The notes: generated by a model not told the origin, from the sequence alone. Numbered from the stretch's first letter, positions 52,413-63,631 are shown. The stretch is 64,000 bases of DNA from Streptomyces roseoviridis (GCF_039535235.1 NZ_BAAAWU010000001.1:1984001-2048000); one strand, 5' to 3'. A program made the numbers and translations.

Positions 52413-52480
52413 GGTGGTCGCGATTCCTCGGGTCGGGGCGGATGGTCGCCACCAAGGGTATCCGGCCCGGGGACGGAGTC

Positions 52481-52512
52481 GCCCGTGCCGGTCGTGATCG
52501 ACCGGCACGGGC
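52481..52512 (-). terminator. 14-bp stem-loop terminator of glnD
   Basis: A perfect stem (GCCCGTGCCGGTCG and its complement) with loop TGAT lies 13 bases after the glnD stop. It ends the amtB-glnK-glnD operon before ffh. Confidence 0.85.
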
Positions 52513-52524
52513 GCAGGGCACGCC

Positions 52525-54975
52525 CTACCCCAGCGCCCCCTCCACCACCTTCGCCACGTCCGTCGCCTCGTCGTCCGACAGGGGCAGGCCGTCCGGCCGG
52601 GTCACGTACAGGGTGTCGACCGCGTTCGCTCCCAGGGTCGAGACGTGGGCGCTGCGCACGCGGACGTCGGCGCCCTCCAGGGCGCGGCCGATGCGGTGGA
52701 GGAGGCCGGGGGCGTCCTGGGCGCGGACCTCGATGACGGTGGCGTGGCGGGAGGCGGCCGGGGCGACGGTGACGCGGGGTGGCGGGGCCGGTACGCCCCG
52801 GCGGCGCGGGTAGGAGGTGTCGCGTTCGGCGAGGCGGGCCGGGATGTCGAGGGAGCCGTCGAGGGCGCGGACGAGGTCGGCGCGCAGGCGGTGGGCCTCG
52901 GGGAGCGAGCCGTATTCGGCGGCGACGCGCCAGTCGAGGACGAGGACGGGTCCGCGGCCGAGTTCGGTGGGCAGGGCGACCGCGCGGAGTTCGGCGGCGC
53001 GGACGGTGAGGCGGTGCAGGGCGAGGACGCCGGCGACGGCGGGCAGGACGCCGGGCCGCTCGGGGAGGGCGACGAGGAGTTCGACGCCGACGGGTTCGGG
53101 CTCGTCGGAGTCGGGGGCCGCCGGTTCGTGCGCGTGGAGGGCGAGGACGGGTTCCCCGGTGCGCAGCGCCTCGATGGCGATGCGTTCCTGTTCGGCGCTG
53201 GGCGCGGCGGCCTCGGGGTCGGGCGGCTCCTCCCCCGCGAGGACGCCGGCGACGCGCGCGACGAGGTCGGCGACGAGGGAGGCGCGCCAGGAGGACCAGG
53301 CGGCGGGCCCGGTGGCGAGGGCGTCGGCCTCGGTGAGGGCGTGCAGGAGTTCCAGTGCGCCCAGCGTGCCGACGGCGGCGGCGACGGTGCGGACGGTGGC
53401 GGGGTCGTCGAGGTCGCGGCGCGTGGCGGTCTCGACGAGGAGGAGGTGGTGGCGGACGACGGTGGCGATGACGGTGACGTCGGCGCGGTCGAAGCCGATG
53501 CGGGTGGCGAGGTCGCGGGCGATGGTCTCGCCGGCGACGGAGTGGTCGCCGGGCCAGCCCTTGCCGATGTCGTGCAGGAGGGCGGCGACGAGCAGCAGGT
53601 CGGGGCGGTGGACGCGGCGGGTGAGGGAGGCGGCGCGGACGGCGGTCTCGACGAGGTGCCGGTCGACGGTCCAGGTGTGGACGGGGTTGCGCTGGGGGCG
53701 GCAGCGGACGCGTTCCCAGTCGGGCAGGAGGCGCGTGACGAGTCCTTCGGCCTCCAGGGCCTCCCAGACGGGGACGGTGGCCTCGCCGGCGCCCAGGAGG
53801 GTGACCAGGGCCTCGCGGGCCTCGGCGGGCCAGGGCGCGGGCAGCGGCTTGGCGGTGGCGGCGAGGCGGCGTACGGCGTGCAGGGACAGCGGGAGGCCGG
53901 CCTGGGCGGCGGCCGCGGCGGCGCGCAGCGGCAGGACGGGGTCGCGTTCGGGGCGGGCGCTGAGGGCGAGGACGGCCTCGCCGTCCATCTCGACGACGCC
54001 TTCGGCGAGCGGGGTGCGTTCCACCGGTGGTTTTCCTCCGCTGCCGCGGCCGCCGAGGAGGCCGCGGAGCCGGGGGCGGGCGGAGCGGGCCTTGAGGACC
54101 CTGCCGACCTCGCGCCAGGTGACGTCGGAGGCGTACGAGACGGTGCGGGCGGCCTCGTAGACCTCGCGCAGCAGGGTGTCGGCGTCGAGGAGGCCGAGTC
54201 CGGCGGCGACGGCGTCCTGTTCCTGGAGGGCGAGCCGGTCGGTGGCGCGGCCGGTGGCGAGGTGGAGGGCGTCGCGGGCGTCGAGGAGGCGGCGGCGGGC
54301 GTCGTCGAGTCCTTCGCGGGGGGCGTCGGCGAGCCAGGAGGCGGCGACGGCGCGCAGGGCCTGGGCGTCGCGGAGTCCGCCGCGGGCCTCTTTGAGGTCG
54401 GGTTCGAGGAGGTACTGGAGCTCGCCGGAGCGTTCGGCGCGTTCGCGGCACAGGGCGTCGAGTTCGGGCAGGCGGCGGGGGGCCTGGTTGCGCCAGTCGG
54501 CGAGGACGGCGGTGCGCAGGGCGGTCGCGAGGGCGGTGTCGCCGGCGACGGGCCGGGCGTCGAGGAGGCCGAGCTGGACCTTGAGGTCCTCGCCGGCGGT
54601 CCTGCGGGCCTCGGCGGGGGTGCGGACGGAGTGGTCGAGGGCGAGGCCGAGGTCCCAGATTGGGTACCAGAGGCGGTCGGCGAGGGCGGCGATCGTACGG
54701 GCGTCGGCGGTGCCGTCGTGCAGGAGGAGCAGGTCGAGGTCGCTGCGCGGGGAGAGTTCGCCGCGTCCGTAGCCGCCGACGGCGACGAGCGCGGTTCCGG
54801 GGGGCGCTCCGGCGGCCCGGTGGAGGCCGGCGAGCCAGTCGTCGGTGAGGCGGGCCAGGGCGGTACGGCGCGGCGGCCCGGGCCGCGCCTTCTCGGTGAG
54901 AAGGCGCAGCCGGGCCGCCGCGTAACCGCTGGGTCCCGAGTCTTCGGTTTCCGTTTTCACGTCGAGGTTCGTCAC
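52525..54975 (-). CDS. glnD: PII nucleotidylyltransferase GlnD
   Basis: GlnD (816 residues) modifies PII in answer to nitrogen supply; in Streptomyces the reaction is adenylylation rather than uridylylation. The nucleotidyltransferase motif GGYGRGELSPRSDLDLLLL is followed by the HD domain (LLHDIGKGWPGDHS) and two ACT domains at the C-terminus (the last one in VRAQDAPGLLHRIGRALEG). The GTG at 54975 lies behind AAGGAG. It is 27 bp downstream of glnK and is the last gene of the operon. Confidence 0.95.
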   Translation of the reverse strand: MTNLDVKTETEDSGPSGYAAARLRLLTEKARPGPPRRTALARLTDDWLAGLHRAAGAPPGTALVAVGGYGRGELSPRSDLDLLLLHDGTADARTIAALADRLWYPIWDLGLALDHSVRTPAEARRTAGEDLKVQLGLLDARPVAGDTALATALRTAVLADWRNQAPRRLPELDALCRERAERSGELQYLLEPDLKEARGGLRDAQALRAVAASWLADAPREGLDDARRRLLDARDALHLATGRATDRLALQEQDAVAAGLGLLDADTLLREVYEAARTVSYASDVTWREVGRVLKARSARPRLRGLLGGRGSGGKPPVERTPLAEGVVEMDGEAVLALSARPERDPVLPLRAAAAAAQAGLPLSLHAVRRLAATAKPLPAPWPAEAREALVTLLGAGEATVPVWEALEAEGLVTRLLPDWERVRCRPQRNPVHTWTVDRHLVETAVRAASLTRRVHRPDLLLVAALLHDIGKGWPGDHSVAGETIARDLATRIGFDRADVTVIATVVRHHLLLVETATRRDLDDPATVRTVAAAVGTLGALELLHALTEADALATGPAAWSSWRASLVADLVARVAGVLAGEEPPDPEAAAPSAEQERIAIEALRTGEPVLALHAHEPAAPDSDEPEPVGVELLVALPERPGVLPAVAGVLALHRLTVRAAELRAVALPTELGRGPVLVLDWRVAAEYGSLPEAHRLRADLVRALDGSLDIPARLAERDTSYPRRRGVPAPPPRVTVAPAASRHATVIEVRAQDAPGLLHRIGRALEGADVRVRSAHVSTLGANAVDTLYVTRPDGLPLSDDEATDVAKVVEGALG

Positions 54976-55002
54976 CCGGCGGCTCCTTGGGGGTCGTGTG
55001 CT

Positions 55003-56880
<1,878 letters not shown>

Positions 56881-56900
56881 GGGCGTACCATCCGGGCCGC

Positions 56901-57020
56901 GGACCGGGAACGGGCCACGGTCCGGGCAGGGGCCGGTCGCGGACCGGGAACGGGCCACGGTCCGGGCGGGGGCCGACCGCTCCGGCAACGGGCCTCGGGC
57001 CGTGCGCCGGGAACGGGCCG
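56901..57020. repeat. 40-bp imperfect tandem repeats between amtB and nsdA
   Basis: Two 40-bp units (56901-56940 and 56941-56980) differ at three positions. A third, more diverged, copy follows to about 57020. They fill the space upstream of the amtB operators. Confidence 0.75.
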
Positions 57021-57123
57021 GCCGCGCCGGCGTCCGTATGTCCTTGCGGCGGGGGAGCCGAGTCGGGCTTTACGGGACGGCCGGCGCGGCCGGGGTCTTG
57101 GGGCGGGCGGGTCGCGGGTCCGG

Positions 57124-58599
57124 TCAGACGGCCTCGGCCGTCTCGGGGAGGAGGGCGGTGAGCCGGTCGGTGAGCTGGACGACTTCGGCGACGTCACCGA
57201 AGTCGCGGGCGGCGGTGTCGACGGTCTTGCGCAGTCGGGTGTTGACGCGCTCGGAGCGGACCCGGCGGGCGACGGTGAGGGCCTTCTCGGCGAGGACGAC
57301 GGACTGCTCCGGTTCCCGCTTGAGGAGGTGGACGGTGGCCATGCCGATGAGGTTGAGGGCGTAGCTGCGCTGGTGCTCGGGGTCCTTCTCGAAGAGCTCG
57401 ACGGCCCGTTCCATGACGGGTTCGGCGAGCGAGGCGTAGGTCGGGGAGCGTCCGGCGACGTAGGCGAGGTCGCGGTAGGAGTGGGAGTTCTCGCCGTTGA
57501 GCTCGGCCTCGGAGAAGAAGCGGATCCAGTCCGGCTCGGGTTCGCCGTCGAGGCCGACGTCGGCGAAGGTGTCCTCGGCCATGCGGACGGCCCGCTTGCA
57601 CTTGGAGGGCTGGCCCATGTTGGCGTAGGCGCGGGCCTCCATCGCATACAGCATGGCCTGGGTGCGCGGGGTGGCGCAGTCGCGGCTGCCGTACTGGGCG
57701 AGGTGGATGAGTTCGAGGGCGTCGTCGGGCCGGCCGAGGTGGATCATCTGGCGGCTCATGGACGAGAGGATGTACGAGCCCAGCGGCTTGTCGCCGGCTT
57801 CCTTGGCGGCGTGCAGGGCGAGCACGAAGTACTTCTGGGCGGTGGGCTGGAGGCCCACGTCGTAGCTCATCCAGCCGGCGAGCTCGGCGAGTTCGGCGGC
57901 GCAGCGGAACAGGCGCTGGGCGGTGGCGGCGGGCTGGGGCTCCTGGAGGAGGTCGGTGACCTCGTGCAGCTGGCCGACGACGGCCTTGCGGCGCAGTCCG
58001 CCGCCGCACTGGGCGTCCCACTGGCGGAACATCGCGGTGGTGGATTCGAGGAGGTCGAGCTCGACCGGGGAGAGCCGGTGCGTGCGCCGCTCCTCGCCGG
58101 GGCCGTCGGGCCGCTCGGGCTCGCCGGCCGGGGTGGGCACGAGCCAGCGCTGCATCGGTTCGATGAGCGCGGGGCCGGCGGCCAGCGCGAGCGAGGAGCC
58201 GAGGAAGCCGCGGCGGGCGAGCATGAGGTCGCTGCGGGAGAACTCGCTGAGGAGGGAGACGGTCTGCGGGCCGGCCCAGGGAAGGTCGACGCCGGACACG
58301 GACGGCGACTGGTGGGCGGTGCGCAGGCCGAGGTCCTCGATGGCGACGACGGAACCGAAGCGCTCGGAGAACAGTTCGGACAGGATCCGCGGGATGGGCT
58401 CGCGGGGCTGTTCGCCGTCGAGCCAGCGGCGCACCCGGGAGGTGTCGGTGGAGATGTGGTGCGCGCCCATCTGGCGTGCCCTGCGGTTCACCTGGCGCGC
58501 CAGCTCGCCCTTCGACCAGCCGCTGCGCACGAACCACGAGCCCAGCTGCTCGTTGGGGCGCTTGCCGGCAGTCGTACCGTCTGCGCCGTTGCCGCCCAC
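57124..58599 (-). CDS. nsdA: NsdA-like negative regulator of differentiation (TPR protein)
   Basis: The protein of about 491 residues resembles NsdA of S. coelicolor, which lies next to amtB-glnK-glnD and represses sporulation and antibiotic production. The N-terminal part has a helix-turn-helix-like SGWSKGELARQVNRRARQMG and the segment STDTSRVRRWLDGEQPREPIP. The C-terminal two thirds are TPR-like helices. The start is set at GTG 58599 (VGGNGADG) behind GGGGGCG; a GTG at 58617 is an alternative. It is the first gene of its own unit. Confidence 0.85.
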   Translation of the reverse strand: MGGNGADGTTAGKRPNEQLGSWFVRSGWSKGELARQVNRRARQMGAHHISTDTSRVRRWLDGEQPREPIPRILSELFSERFGSVVAIEDLGLRTAHQSPSVSGVDLPWAGPQTVSLLSEFSRSDLMLARRGFLGSSLALAAGPALIEPMQRWLVPTPAGEPERPDGPGEERRTHRLSPVELDLLESTTAMFRQWDAQCGGGLRRKAVVGQLHEVTDLLQEPQPAATAQRLFRCAAELAELAGWMSYDVGLQPTAQKYFVLALHAAKEAGDKPLGSYILSSMSRQMIHLGRPDDALELIHLAQYGSRDCATPRTQAMLYAMEARAYANMGQPSKCKRAVRMAEDTFADVGLDGEPEPDWIRFFSEAELNGENSHSYRDLAYVAGRSPTYASLAEPVMERAVELFEKDPEHQRSYALNLIGMATVHLLKREPEQSVVLAEKALTVARRVRSERVNTRLRKTVDTAARDFGDVAEVVQLTDRLTALLPETAEAV

Positions 58600-58783
58600 T
58601 GGAACGCCCCCATCCACCTGATGTCGTCGTGCGAACCCCTGACAGGATGCCCTGTTCCCCGGTGTTCGTCCGGTGTTTCTACTCCTTCGAACGGAAAACC
58701 GGGTTGCCTCCGGCATACCCGTGCGTGCGCTCCGCGCCGGGGTTCGTGTACCGAAGGTAATCCTACGATCACCCGTCCGGACA

Positions 58784-58803
58784 TGGCGTTTCAAGAAACG
58801 CCA
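58784..58803. promoter_or_regulatory. 20-bp perfect palindrome upstream of nsdA
   Basis: TGGCGTTTC, AA, GAAACGCCA forms a perfect palindrome in the 414-bp gap between nsdA and the primase-like gene (58600-59013). On the minus strand a TAGGAT (58761-58766) lies about 18 bases downstream and may be the nsdA -10. On the plus strand TTGACA occurs at 58855-58860. The gap otherwise shows no gene. Confidence 0.6.
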
Positions 58804-59013
58804 CCATTCGCCACCCCTTCGAATGAACTCGCCACGCGTGGAACGCGATTCACTTGACATGCGACGGAACGGGGTCGGCGGACCGCAGCGCGAGGAGGCG
58901 CGCGCGGCGGTGCGCACCACCACTCGCACCACCGCGCGCCCTGAGTGGCGACGGAGGGTGGCGGTGGACCTCCGGTCCGTAACCACCGGCGCGTCCGACC
59001 CGTTGGAGGGGGC

Positions 59014-59667
59014 ATGGGCTTCACGATCGGCGGCATTCGTGAGATGCGGTCCGGCTCACGTCGCCGCGTACGCACCACGGAGTGCACAGCGGTGGCCGAG
59101 TACACCGGGCTGTGGGGCTGGGACGTGGTCCCGGGAGCGCGGGCGGCGGCCGGCCGCTGTTCCTGCGGCGATCCGGACTGTACGGCCCCGGGGGCGCATC
59201 CGCTCGGCTTCGCCGAGCCGGTTCCGGCGGGCGCGGGCCTCGACGAGGCGACGGAGGCGTGGGCGCGGTATCCGGGGGCGGCGGTCCTGCTGCCGGTCGG
59301 CCGTTCCTTCGACGTGATCGAGGTCGCGGAGGCGGCGGGCCGGCGGGCGCTGGTGCGTCTGGAGCGGATGGGGCTGCCGCTGGGGCCGGTGTGCGCGACG
59401 CCGACCGGGCGGGCGCAGTTCTTCGTGGCTCCGGGCGCGGCGGCCGAGCTGCCGGAGCTGCTGTACCGGATGGGCTGGGACGACGCCGATCTCGACCTGC
59501 ACTGCCTGGGGCCGGGCGCCCACGTCACGGCCCCGCCCTCGGACCTCGGCGGCCTCGGCCCGGTGCGCTGGCTGCGGCCACCGACGCTGGACACGGCGGG
59601 CGCGCCGCCGCAGGCCCGGCTGCTGCTGGGGACGCTGGCGTACATCTGCCATCGGACGCACTTCTGA
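59014..59667 (+). CDS. Bifunctional DNA primase/polymerase-like (N-terminal) protein
   Basis: The 217-residue protein has the start of a prim-pol domain: a CSCGDPDCTAPGAHPLG zinc/metal-type cluster and a later PTGRAQFFVAPGAA segment. It lacks a helicase or polymerase C-terminus, and the Asp/His catalytic set is not evident, so activity is doubtful. Orthologues sit next to nsdA and ftsY in Streptomyces. The ATG at 59014 follows GGAGGGGGC. Confidence 0.75.
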   Translation: MGFTIGGIREMRSGSRRRVRTTECTAVAEYTGLWGWDVVPGARAAAGRCSCGDPDCTAPGAHPLGFAEPVPAGAGLDEATEAWARYPGAAVLLPVGRSFDVIEVAEAAGRRALVRLERMGLPLGPVCATPTGRAQFFVAPGAAAELPELLYRMGWDDADLDLHCLGPGAHVTAPPSDLGGLGPVRWLRPPTLDTAGAPPQARLLLGTLAYICHRTHF

Positions 59668-59704
59668 GATCCGGCCGCGTGAAGCCGGCCGCGCCGGCCG
59701 CATG

Positions 59705-59746
59705 GAGAAGGGCCCCTGCCGTTGAGCTGCGGCAGGGGCCCTTCTC
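59705..59746. terminator. 17-bp stem bidirectional terminator
   Basis: GAGAAGGGCCCCTGCCG and its exact complement enclose an 8-base loop between the convergent primase-like and ftsY genes. Confidence 0.9.
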
Positions 59747-59772
59747 GTACGGGCCGATGGGCGCCGGGAGCG

Positions 59773-60990
59773 TCAGTCGCCGATGAGCGCGTCGACGAAC
59801 GCGGCCGGCTCGAAGGGGGCGAGGTCGTCCGGGCCCTCGCCCAGGCCGACCAGCTTGACCGGGACGCCCAGCTCGCGCTGGACGGCGACGACGATGCCGC
59901 CCTTGGCGGTGCCGTCGAGCTTGGTCAGGACGATGCCGGTGATGTCGACCACCTCGGCGAAGACCCGGGCCTGGATGAGGCCGTTCTGGCCGGTGGTGGC
60001 GTCGAGGACGAGGAGGATCTCGTCGAGCGGGCCGTGCTTCTCGACGACGCGCTTGACCTTGCCGAGCTCGTCCATGAGGCCGGTCTTGGTGTGCAGGCGG
60101 CCGGCGGTGTCGATGAGGACGACATCGGCCTTCTCGGCGATGCCCTCCTTGACGGCGTCGTACGCGATGGAGGCCGGGTCGCCGCCCTCGGGGCCGCGCA
60201 CGGTGCGCGCGCCGACCCGCTCGCCCCAGGTCTGGAGCTGGTCGGCGGCGGCGGCGCGGAAGGTGTCGGCGGCACCGAGGACGACGGACTTGCCGTCGGC
60301 GACCAGGACGCGGGCCAGCTTGCCGGTGGTGGTGGTCTTGCCGGTGCCGTTGACGCCGACGACCATCACGACGCCCGGGACGTCCTCGGGGCTCTCGGTC
60401 TTCACCGTGCGGTCGAGGTCGGGGCCGAGGAGGGCGATGAGCTCCTCGCGCAGCAGGCCGCGCAGCTCCTCGGGGGTGCGGGTGCCGAGGACCCGGACGC
60501 GCTCGCGCAGTCGCTCGACGAGCTCCTGGGTGGGGGCGACGCCGACGTCGGCGGTGAGGAGGGTCTCCTCGATCTCCTCCCAGGTGTCCTCGTCGAGGTG
60601 CTCGCGGGACAGGAGCGTGAGCAGCCCCTTGCCGAGGGAGTTCTGGGAGCGGGCGAGCCGGGCCCGGAGCCGGACGAGACGGCCGGCGGTGGGCTCGGGC
60701 ACCTCGATGGCGGGGGCCTCGGGGGCGGGCGGCTCCTCGACGGCGACCGGGGCCTCGGGGGCCTCGGCGGTGGGGAGCTCGACCTCCTCGACGGTGCGGC
60801 GTGGTTCTTCCCGCGGTGTCTCCGCCTCGTCGCCGACGTGCGGTTCGGCGGGCGGAGCGGTGATGGTCGGCGTGGTGGACGGCGGCTCGGCCGGCGGCAG
60901 CTGCTTCTTCTTGCGACCGCTGATCACGAGCCCGCTGGTCACGGCGACCGCGACGACGAGAGCGATGACTACAGCAAGGATGAGTTCCAT
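59773..60990 (-). CDS. ftsY: Signal recognition particle receptor FtsY
   Basis: FtsY (405 residues) is the membrane receptor for the SRP. It begins with a short membrane helix (LILAVVIALVVAVAVTSGLVI) and a Pro/Glu acidic stretch, then the NG domain: GVNGTGKTTTTGKL, LGAADTFRAAAADQL, DTAGR, and TKLDGTAKGG. The start MELILAV at 60990 is the standard actinobacterial form. It faces the primase-like gene and is divergent from the NCS1 permease. Confidence 0.95.
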   Translation of the reverse strand: MELILAVVIALVVAVAVTSGLVISGRKKKQLPPAEPPSTTPTITAPPAEPHVGDEAETPREEPRRTVEEVELPTAEAPEAPVAVEEPPAPEAPAIEVPEPTAGRLVRLRARLARSQNSLGKGLLTLLSREHLDEDTWEEIEETLLTADVGVAPTQELVERLRERVRVLGTRTPEELRGLLREELIALLGPDLDRTVKTESPEDVPGVVMVVGVNGTGKTTTTGKLARVLVADGKSVVLGAADTFRAAAADQLQTWGERVGARTVRGPEGGDPASIAYDAVKEGIAEKADVVLIDTAGRLHTKTGLMDELGKVKRVVEKHGPLDEILLVLDATTGQNGLIQARVFAEVVDITGIVLTKLDGTAKGGIVVAVQRELGVPVKLVGLGEGPDDLAPFEPAAFVDALIGD

Positions 60991-61075
60991 AACGGGACCA
61001 GTATCGGCCACGAGGGCGCCTGAGGCGGAGCACGTAGAGTGGTGGTTCCCCCCATCTGTACGACGGAGTACCCCT

Positions 61076-62539
61076 ATGCCCCACGCGCCCGAGACCGAAG
61101 GCGTGCCGAGCGGCGGCACGCTGGAGAGCCGCGGCCTCGAACCCGTCCCCGACGCCGAGCGGACCGGCCGGGTCCGTGAGCTCTTCCCGACCTGGGTCGC
61201 CGCCAACATCAGTGTGCTGCTGCTCACCATGGGCGCGGGTCTGATCGTCTTCAACGGCCTGAACTTCTGGCAGGTGCTGCTGGTGGCGGTGGCCGCGCCG
61301 GTCCTGTCGTACGGGATCGTGGGTGTGATCTCGATCGCCGGGAAGCGGGGCGGCGCGCCGGGCATGGCGCTGTCGCGGGCGGTGTTCGGTCAGCGCGGAA
61401 ACCTTTTTCCCGGGTCCTTGATCTGGGTGGCCCGCTGGGGCTGGGAGACCATCAACGCGGTCACCGGCGCCTATGCGGTGCTCACGGTGCTCGACCTGCT
61501 GTTCGGCGTGAAGTCCAACACGTTCCTGATCGTGGTGACGCTGCTGGCCTTCGTCTCCTGCACCTTCCTGGTCTCCGGGCTCGGGATCAACGCGCTGCGG
61601 GTGTGCAGCACCTGGTCGACGTACCTCTTCGGCGCGTTCTCGGTGCTGGTGCTCGTCTATCTGGTGGCGAACACCGACTGGTCGGCCGTCTTCGCCAAGC
61701 CGGCCGGTTCGACGGCGATGCTGGTCGCCGGCATCGGCACGATCGCGGCGGGCGGCATCAGCTGGGTGCCCTCGGGCCCCGACTTCACCCGCTATCTGCC
61801 GCGCACCGCCTCGTCGAAGGCCGTGGTGGGCTCGACCGTGGGCGGCGCGGGGATCGTCGTGCTGCCGATGGTGCTGATGGGTGCGGTGATGGCGGTGTCG
61901 ACGCCGGACCTGGCCTCGGCGCAGGACCCGGTGTCCTTCATCGGCGAGCTGCTGCCGGCCTGGATCTCGGTGCCGTACCTGCTGATCGCCCTGATCGGGA
62001 TGCTGCTGATCAACTCGATGTCGATGTACTCGGCCGGTTTCACCGCGCAGACCCTCGGCATCAAGGTGTCGCGGGCGGCGGCGGTGAGCGTGAACGCGGT
62101 GATCAGCCTGGTCTTCGGCTTCCTGCTGATGGTGGTGGCGACCAGCTTCATCGGTTCGTTCATCTCCTTCCTCACGCTGCTCGCGGTGGCGTTCTCGGCG
62201 TGGATCGGCGTCTTCGGCGTGGACATGCTGCGGCGTACGTCGTACGACGCGGAGGCGCTGATGGACACGGGGCGGACCAGCGCCTACTGGTACCGGGGCG
62301 GTTTCGCCTGGCAGGCGATGACGGCGTGGGCCGTGGCGCTGGTGGCGGGCCTGCTGTTCACGAAGGTCGACTGGTTCGCGGGGCCGCTGGCGTCCTCGTG
62401 GATCGGCCGGAACGGGCTCGGCTGGGCGGCGACGATCGTGGTGGCGGCGGTGCTGTACGCGGTGCTGCCGCGGGACCGCGCGGCCGCCGCGCCGGTGGCC
62501 GACGAGCCCGCCGGGGCGCGCGAGACCGTTTCCATCTGA
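61076..62539 (+). CDS. NCS1 family cytosine/purine permease
   Basis: The 487-residue permease of the nucleobase-cation-symport-1 family has about twelve helices. Signature parts are WVAANISVLLLTMGAG, GNLFPGSLIWVARWGWETINAV and WVPSGPDFTRYLPR. It probably takes up cytosine, a purine or a related heterocycle with a cation. The ATG at 61076 has GGAG 9 bases before it and TAGAGT (61035-61040) as a likely -10. It lies divergent from ftsY. Confidence 0.88.
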   Translation: MPHAPETEGVPSGGTLESRGLEPVPDAERTGRVRELFPTWVAANISVLLLTMGAGLIVFNGLNFWQVLLVAVAAPVLSYGIVGVISIAGKRGGAPGMALSRAVFGQRGNLFPGSLIWVARWGWETINAVTGAYAVLTVLDLLFGVKSNTFLIVVTLLAFVSCTFLVSGLGINALRVCSTWSTYLFGAFSVLVLVYLVANTDWSAVFAKPAGSTAMLVAGIGTIAAGGISWVPSGPDFTRYLPRTASSKAVVGSTVGGAGIVVLPMVLMGAVMAVSTPDLASAQDPVSFIGELLPAWISVPYLLIALIGMLLINSMSMYSAGFTAQTLGIKVSRAAAVSVNAVISLVFGFLLMVVATSFIGSFISFLTLLAVAFSAWIGVFGVDMLRRTSYDAEALMDTGRTSAYWYRGGFAWQAMTAWAVALVAGLLFTKVDWFAGPLASSWIGRNGLGWAATIVVAAVLYAVLPRDRAAAAPVADEPAGARETVSI

Positions 62540-62555
62540 CACTTCGTCAGCTAAC

Positions 62556-62588
62556 GTCCCCCTCCACGACGCATCCGTGGAGGGGGAC
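62556..62588 (+). promoter_or_regulatory. Perfect hairpin masking the Shine-Dalgarno of the next gene
   Basis: GTCCCCCTCCACG pairs perfectly with CGTGGAGGGGGAC around a 7-base loop, and the second arm contains the only good ribosome-binding site (GGAGGGGG) before the ATG at 62594. TAACGT (62552-62557) in front could be a -10. It may also end the permease message. Confidence 0.6.
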
Positions 62589-62593
62589 TTCCC

Positions 62594-63586
62594 ATGCCGT
62601 TCACCGTCGTCCGCTTCAACCTCGTCGACCCGCACGCCGGTCCCGTCTCCCTCTCGGCCCGCTACCGGGCGGCCCTGGAGATGGCGGCCCGTGCCGACGC
62701 CCACGGCGTCGACACGGTGCAGACCGAGGAGCACCACGGGGCGGCGAACAACTGGCTCCCCTCCCCCTTCGTCTTCGCGGGCGCGGTCTTCGGCGCGACG
62801 AAGAGGATCGCGGTGACGGTCTCGGCGGCCATCGGCCCGCTGCACGACCCGCTGCGGCTCGCGGAGGAGATCGCGGTCCTGGACCTGCTGAGCGGGGGCC
62901 GCCTCGTGACGGTGGCGGGGATCGGCTACCGGCCGGAGGAGTACGAGGAGCGCGGGGTGGACTGGGGGCGGCGCGGCAGGCTCCAGGACGAACTCCTGGA
63001 GACCCTGCTCGCCGCCTGGTCCGGCGAGCCCTTCCCGTACCGGGGCCGTACGGTACGGGTCACCCCGCGGCCGTTGACCAGGCCGCACCCGCTGCTGCTC
63101 GTGGGCGGCTCGTCGAAGGCGGCCGCCCGCCGGGCGGCCCGGCTGGGACTTCCCCTGTTCCCGAGCGCGCACCTGCCGGAACTGGAGGCGTACTACCGGG
63201 AGCGGTGCGCCGCGTACGGGACGGAGGGCTGGACGATGATGCCGGCCCGCGAGACCCCGCTGCTGCACGTCTCGGAGGATCCGGACCGCACCTGGGCGCG
63301 GTACGGGGAGCACTTCCTGCACGAGGCGCGGACCTACGCGTCCTGGCAGTCGAAGGACATCCGCTCGGCGGTGCGCTCGGGCGCGCGGACGGTGGCCGAG
63401 CTGCGGGCGGAGGGTGTGTACCGGGTGGTGACGCCCGAGGAGTGCGTGGCGCTCGGGCGGGAGCTGGAGAGCCTGGTGCTGCATCCGCTGTGCGGCGGGA
63501 TGCCGGTCGAGGAGGGGTGGCGGAGCGTGGAGCTGTTCTGTGACGGCGTACTGCCGCGGCTGACGGCCCGGGACGCCGTCTCCTAG
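62594..63586 (+). CDS. LLM-class flavin-dependent oxidoreductase
   Basis: This 330-residue luciferase-like monooxygenase or F420/FMN-dependent dehydrogenase has a TIM-barrel fold. It shows ADAHGVDTVQTEEHHGAANNWLP, IAVTVSAAIGPLHDPLRLAEEIAVLDLLSGGRL and the family GIGYRPEEYEERGVDW. The substrate is unknown. Its ribosome-binding site is in a hairpin. A nucleobase permease upstream might supply its substrate (positional hint only). Confidence 0.87.
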   Translation: MPFTVVRFNLVDPHAGPVSLSARYRAALEMAARADAHGVDTVQTEEHHGAANNWLPSPFVFAGAVFGATKRIAVTVSAAIGPLHDPLRLAEEIAVLDLLSGGRLVTVAGIGYRPEEYEERGVDWGRRGRLQDELLETLLAAWSGEPFPYRGRTVRVTPRPLTRPHPLLLVGGSSKAAARRAARLGLPLFPSAHLPELEAYYRERCAAYGTEGWTMMPARETPLLHVSEDPDRTWARYGEHFLHEARTYASWQSKDIRSAVRSGARTVAELRAEGVYRVVTPEECVALGRELESLVLHPLCGGMPVEEGWRSVELFCDGVLPRLTARDAVS

Positions 63587-63631
63587 CGTCGGGACGGCAC
63601 GCGAACCGGGCGGGCTTGCCAAGGGGGCCCC

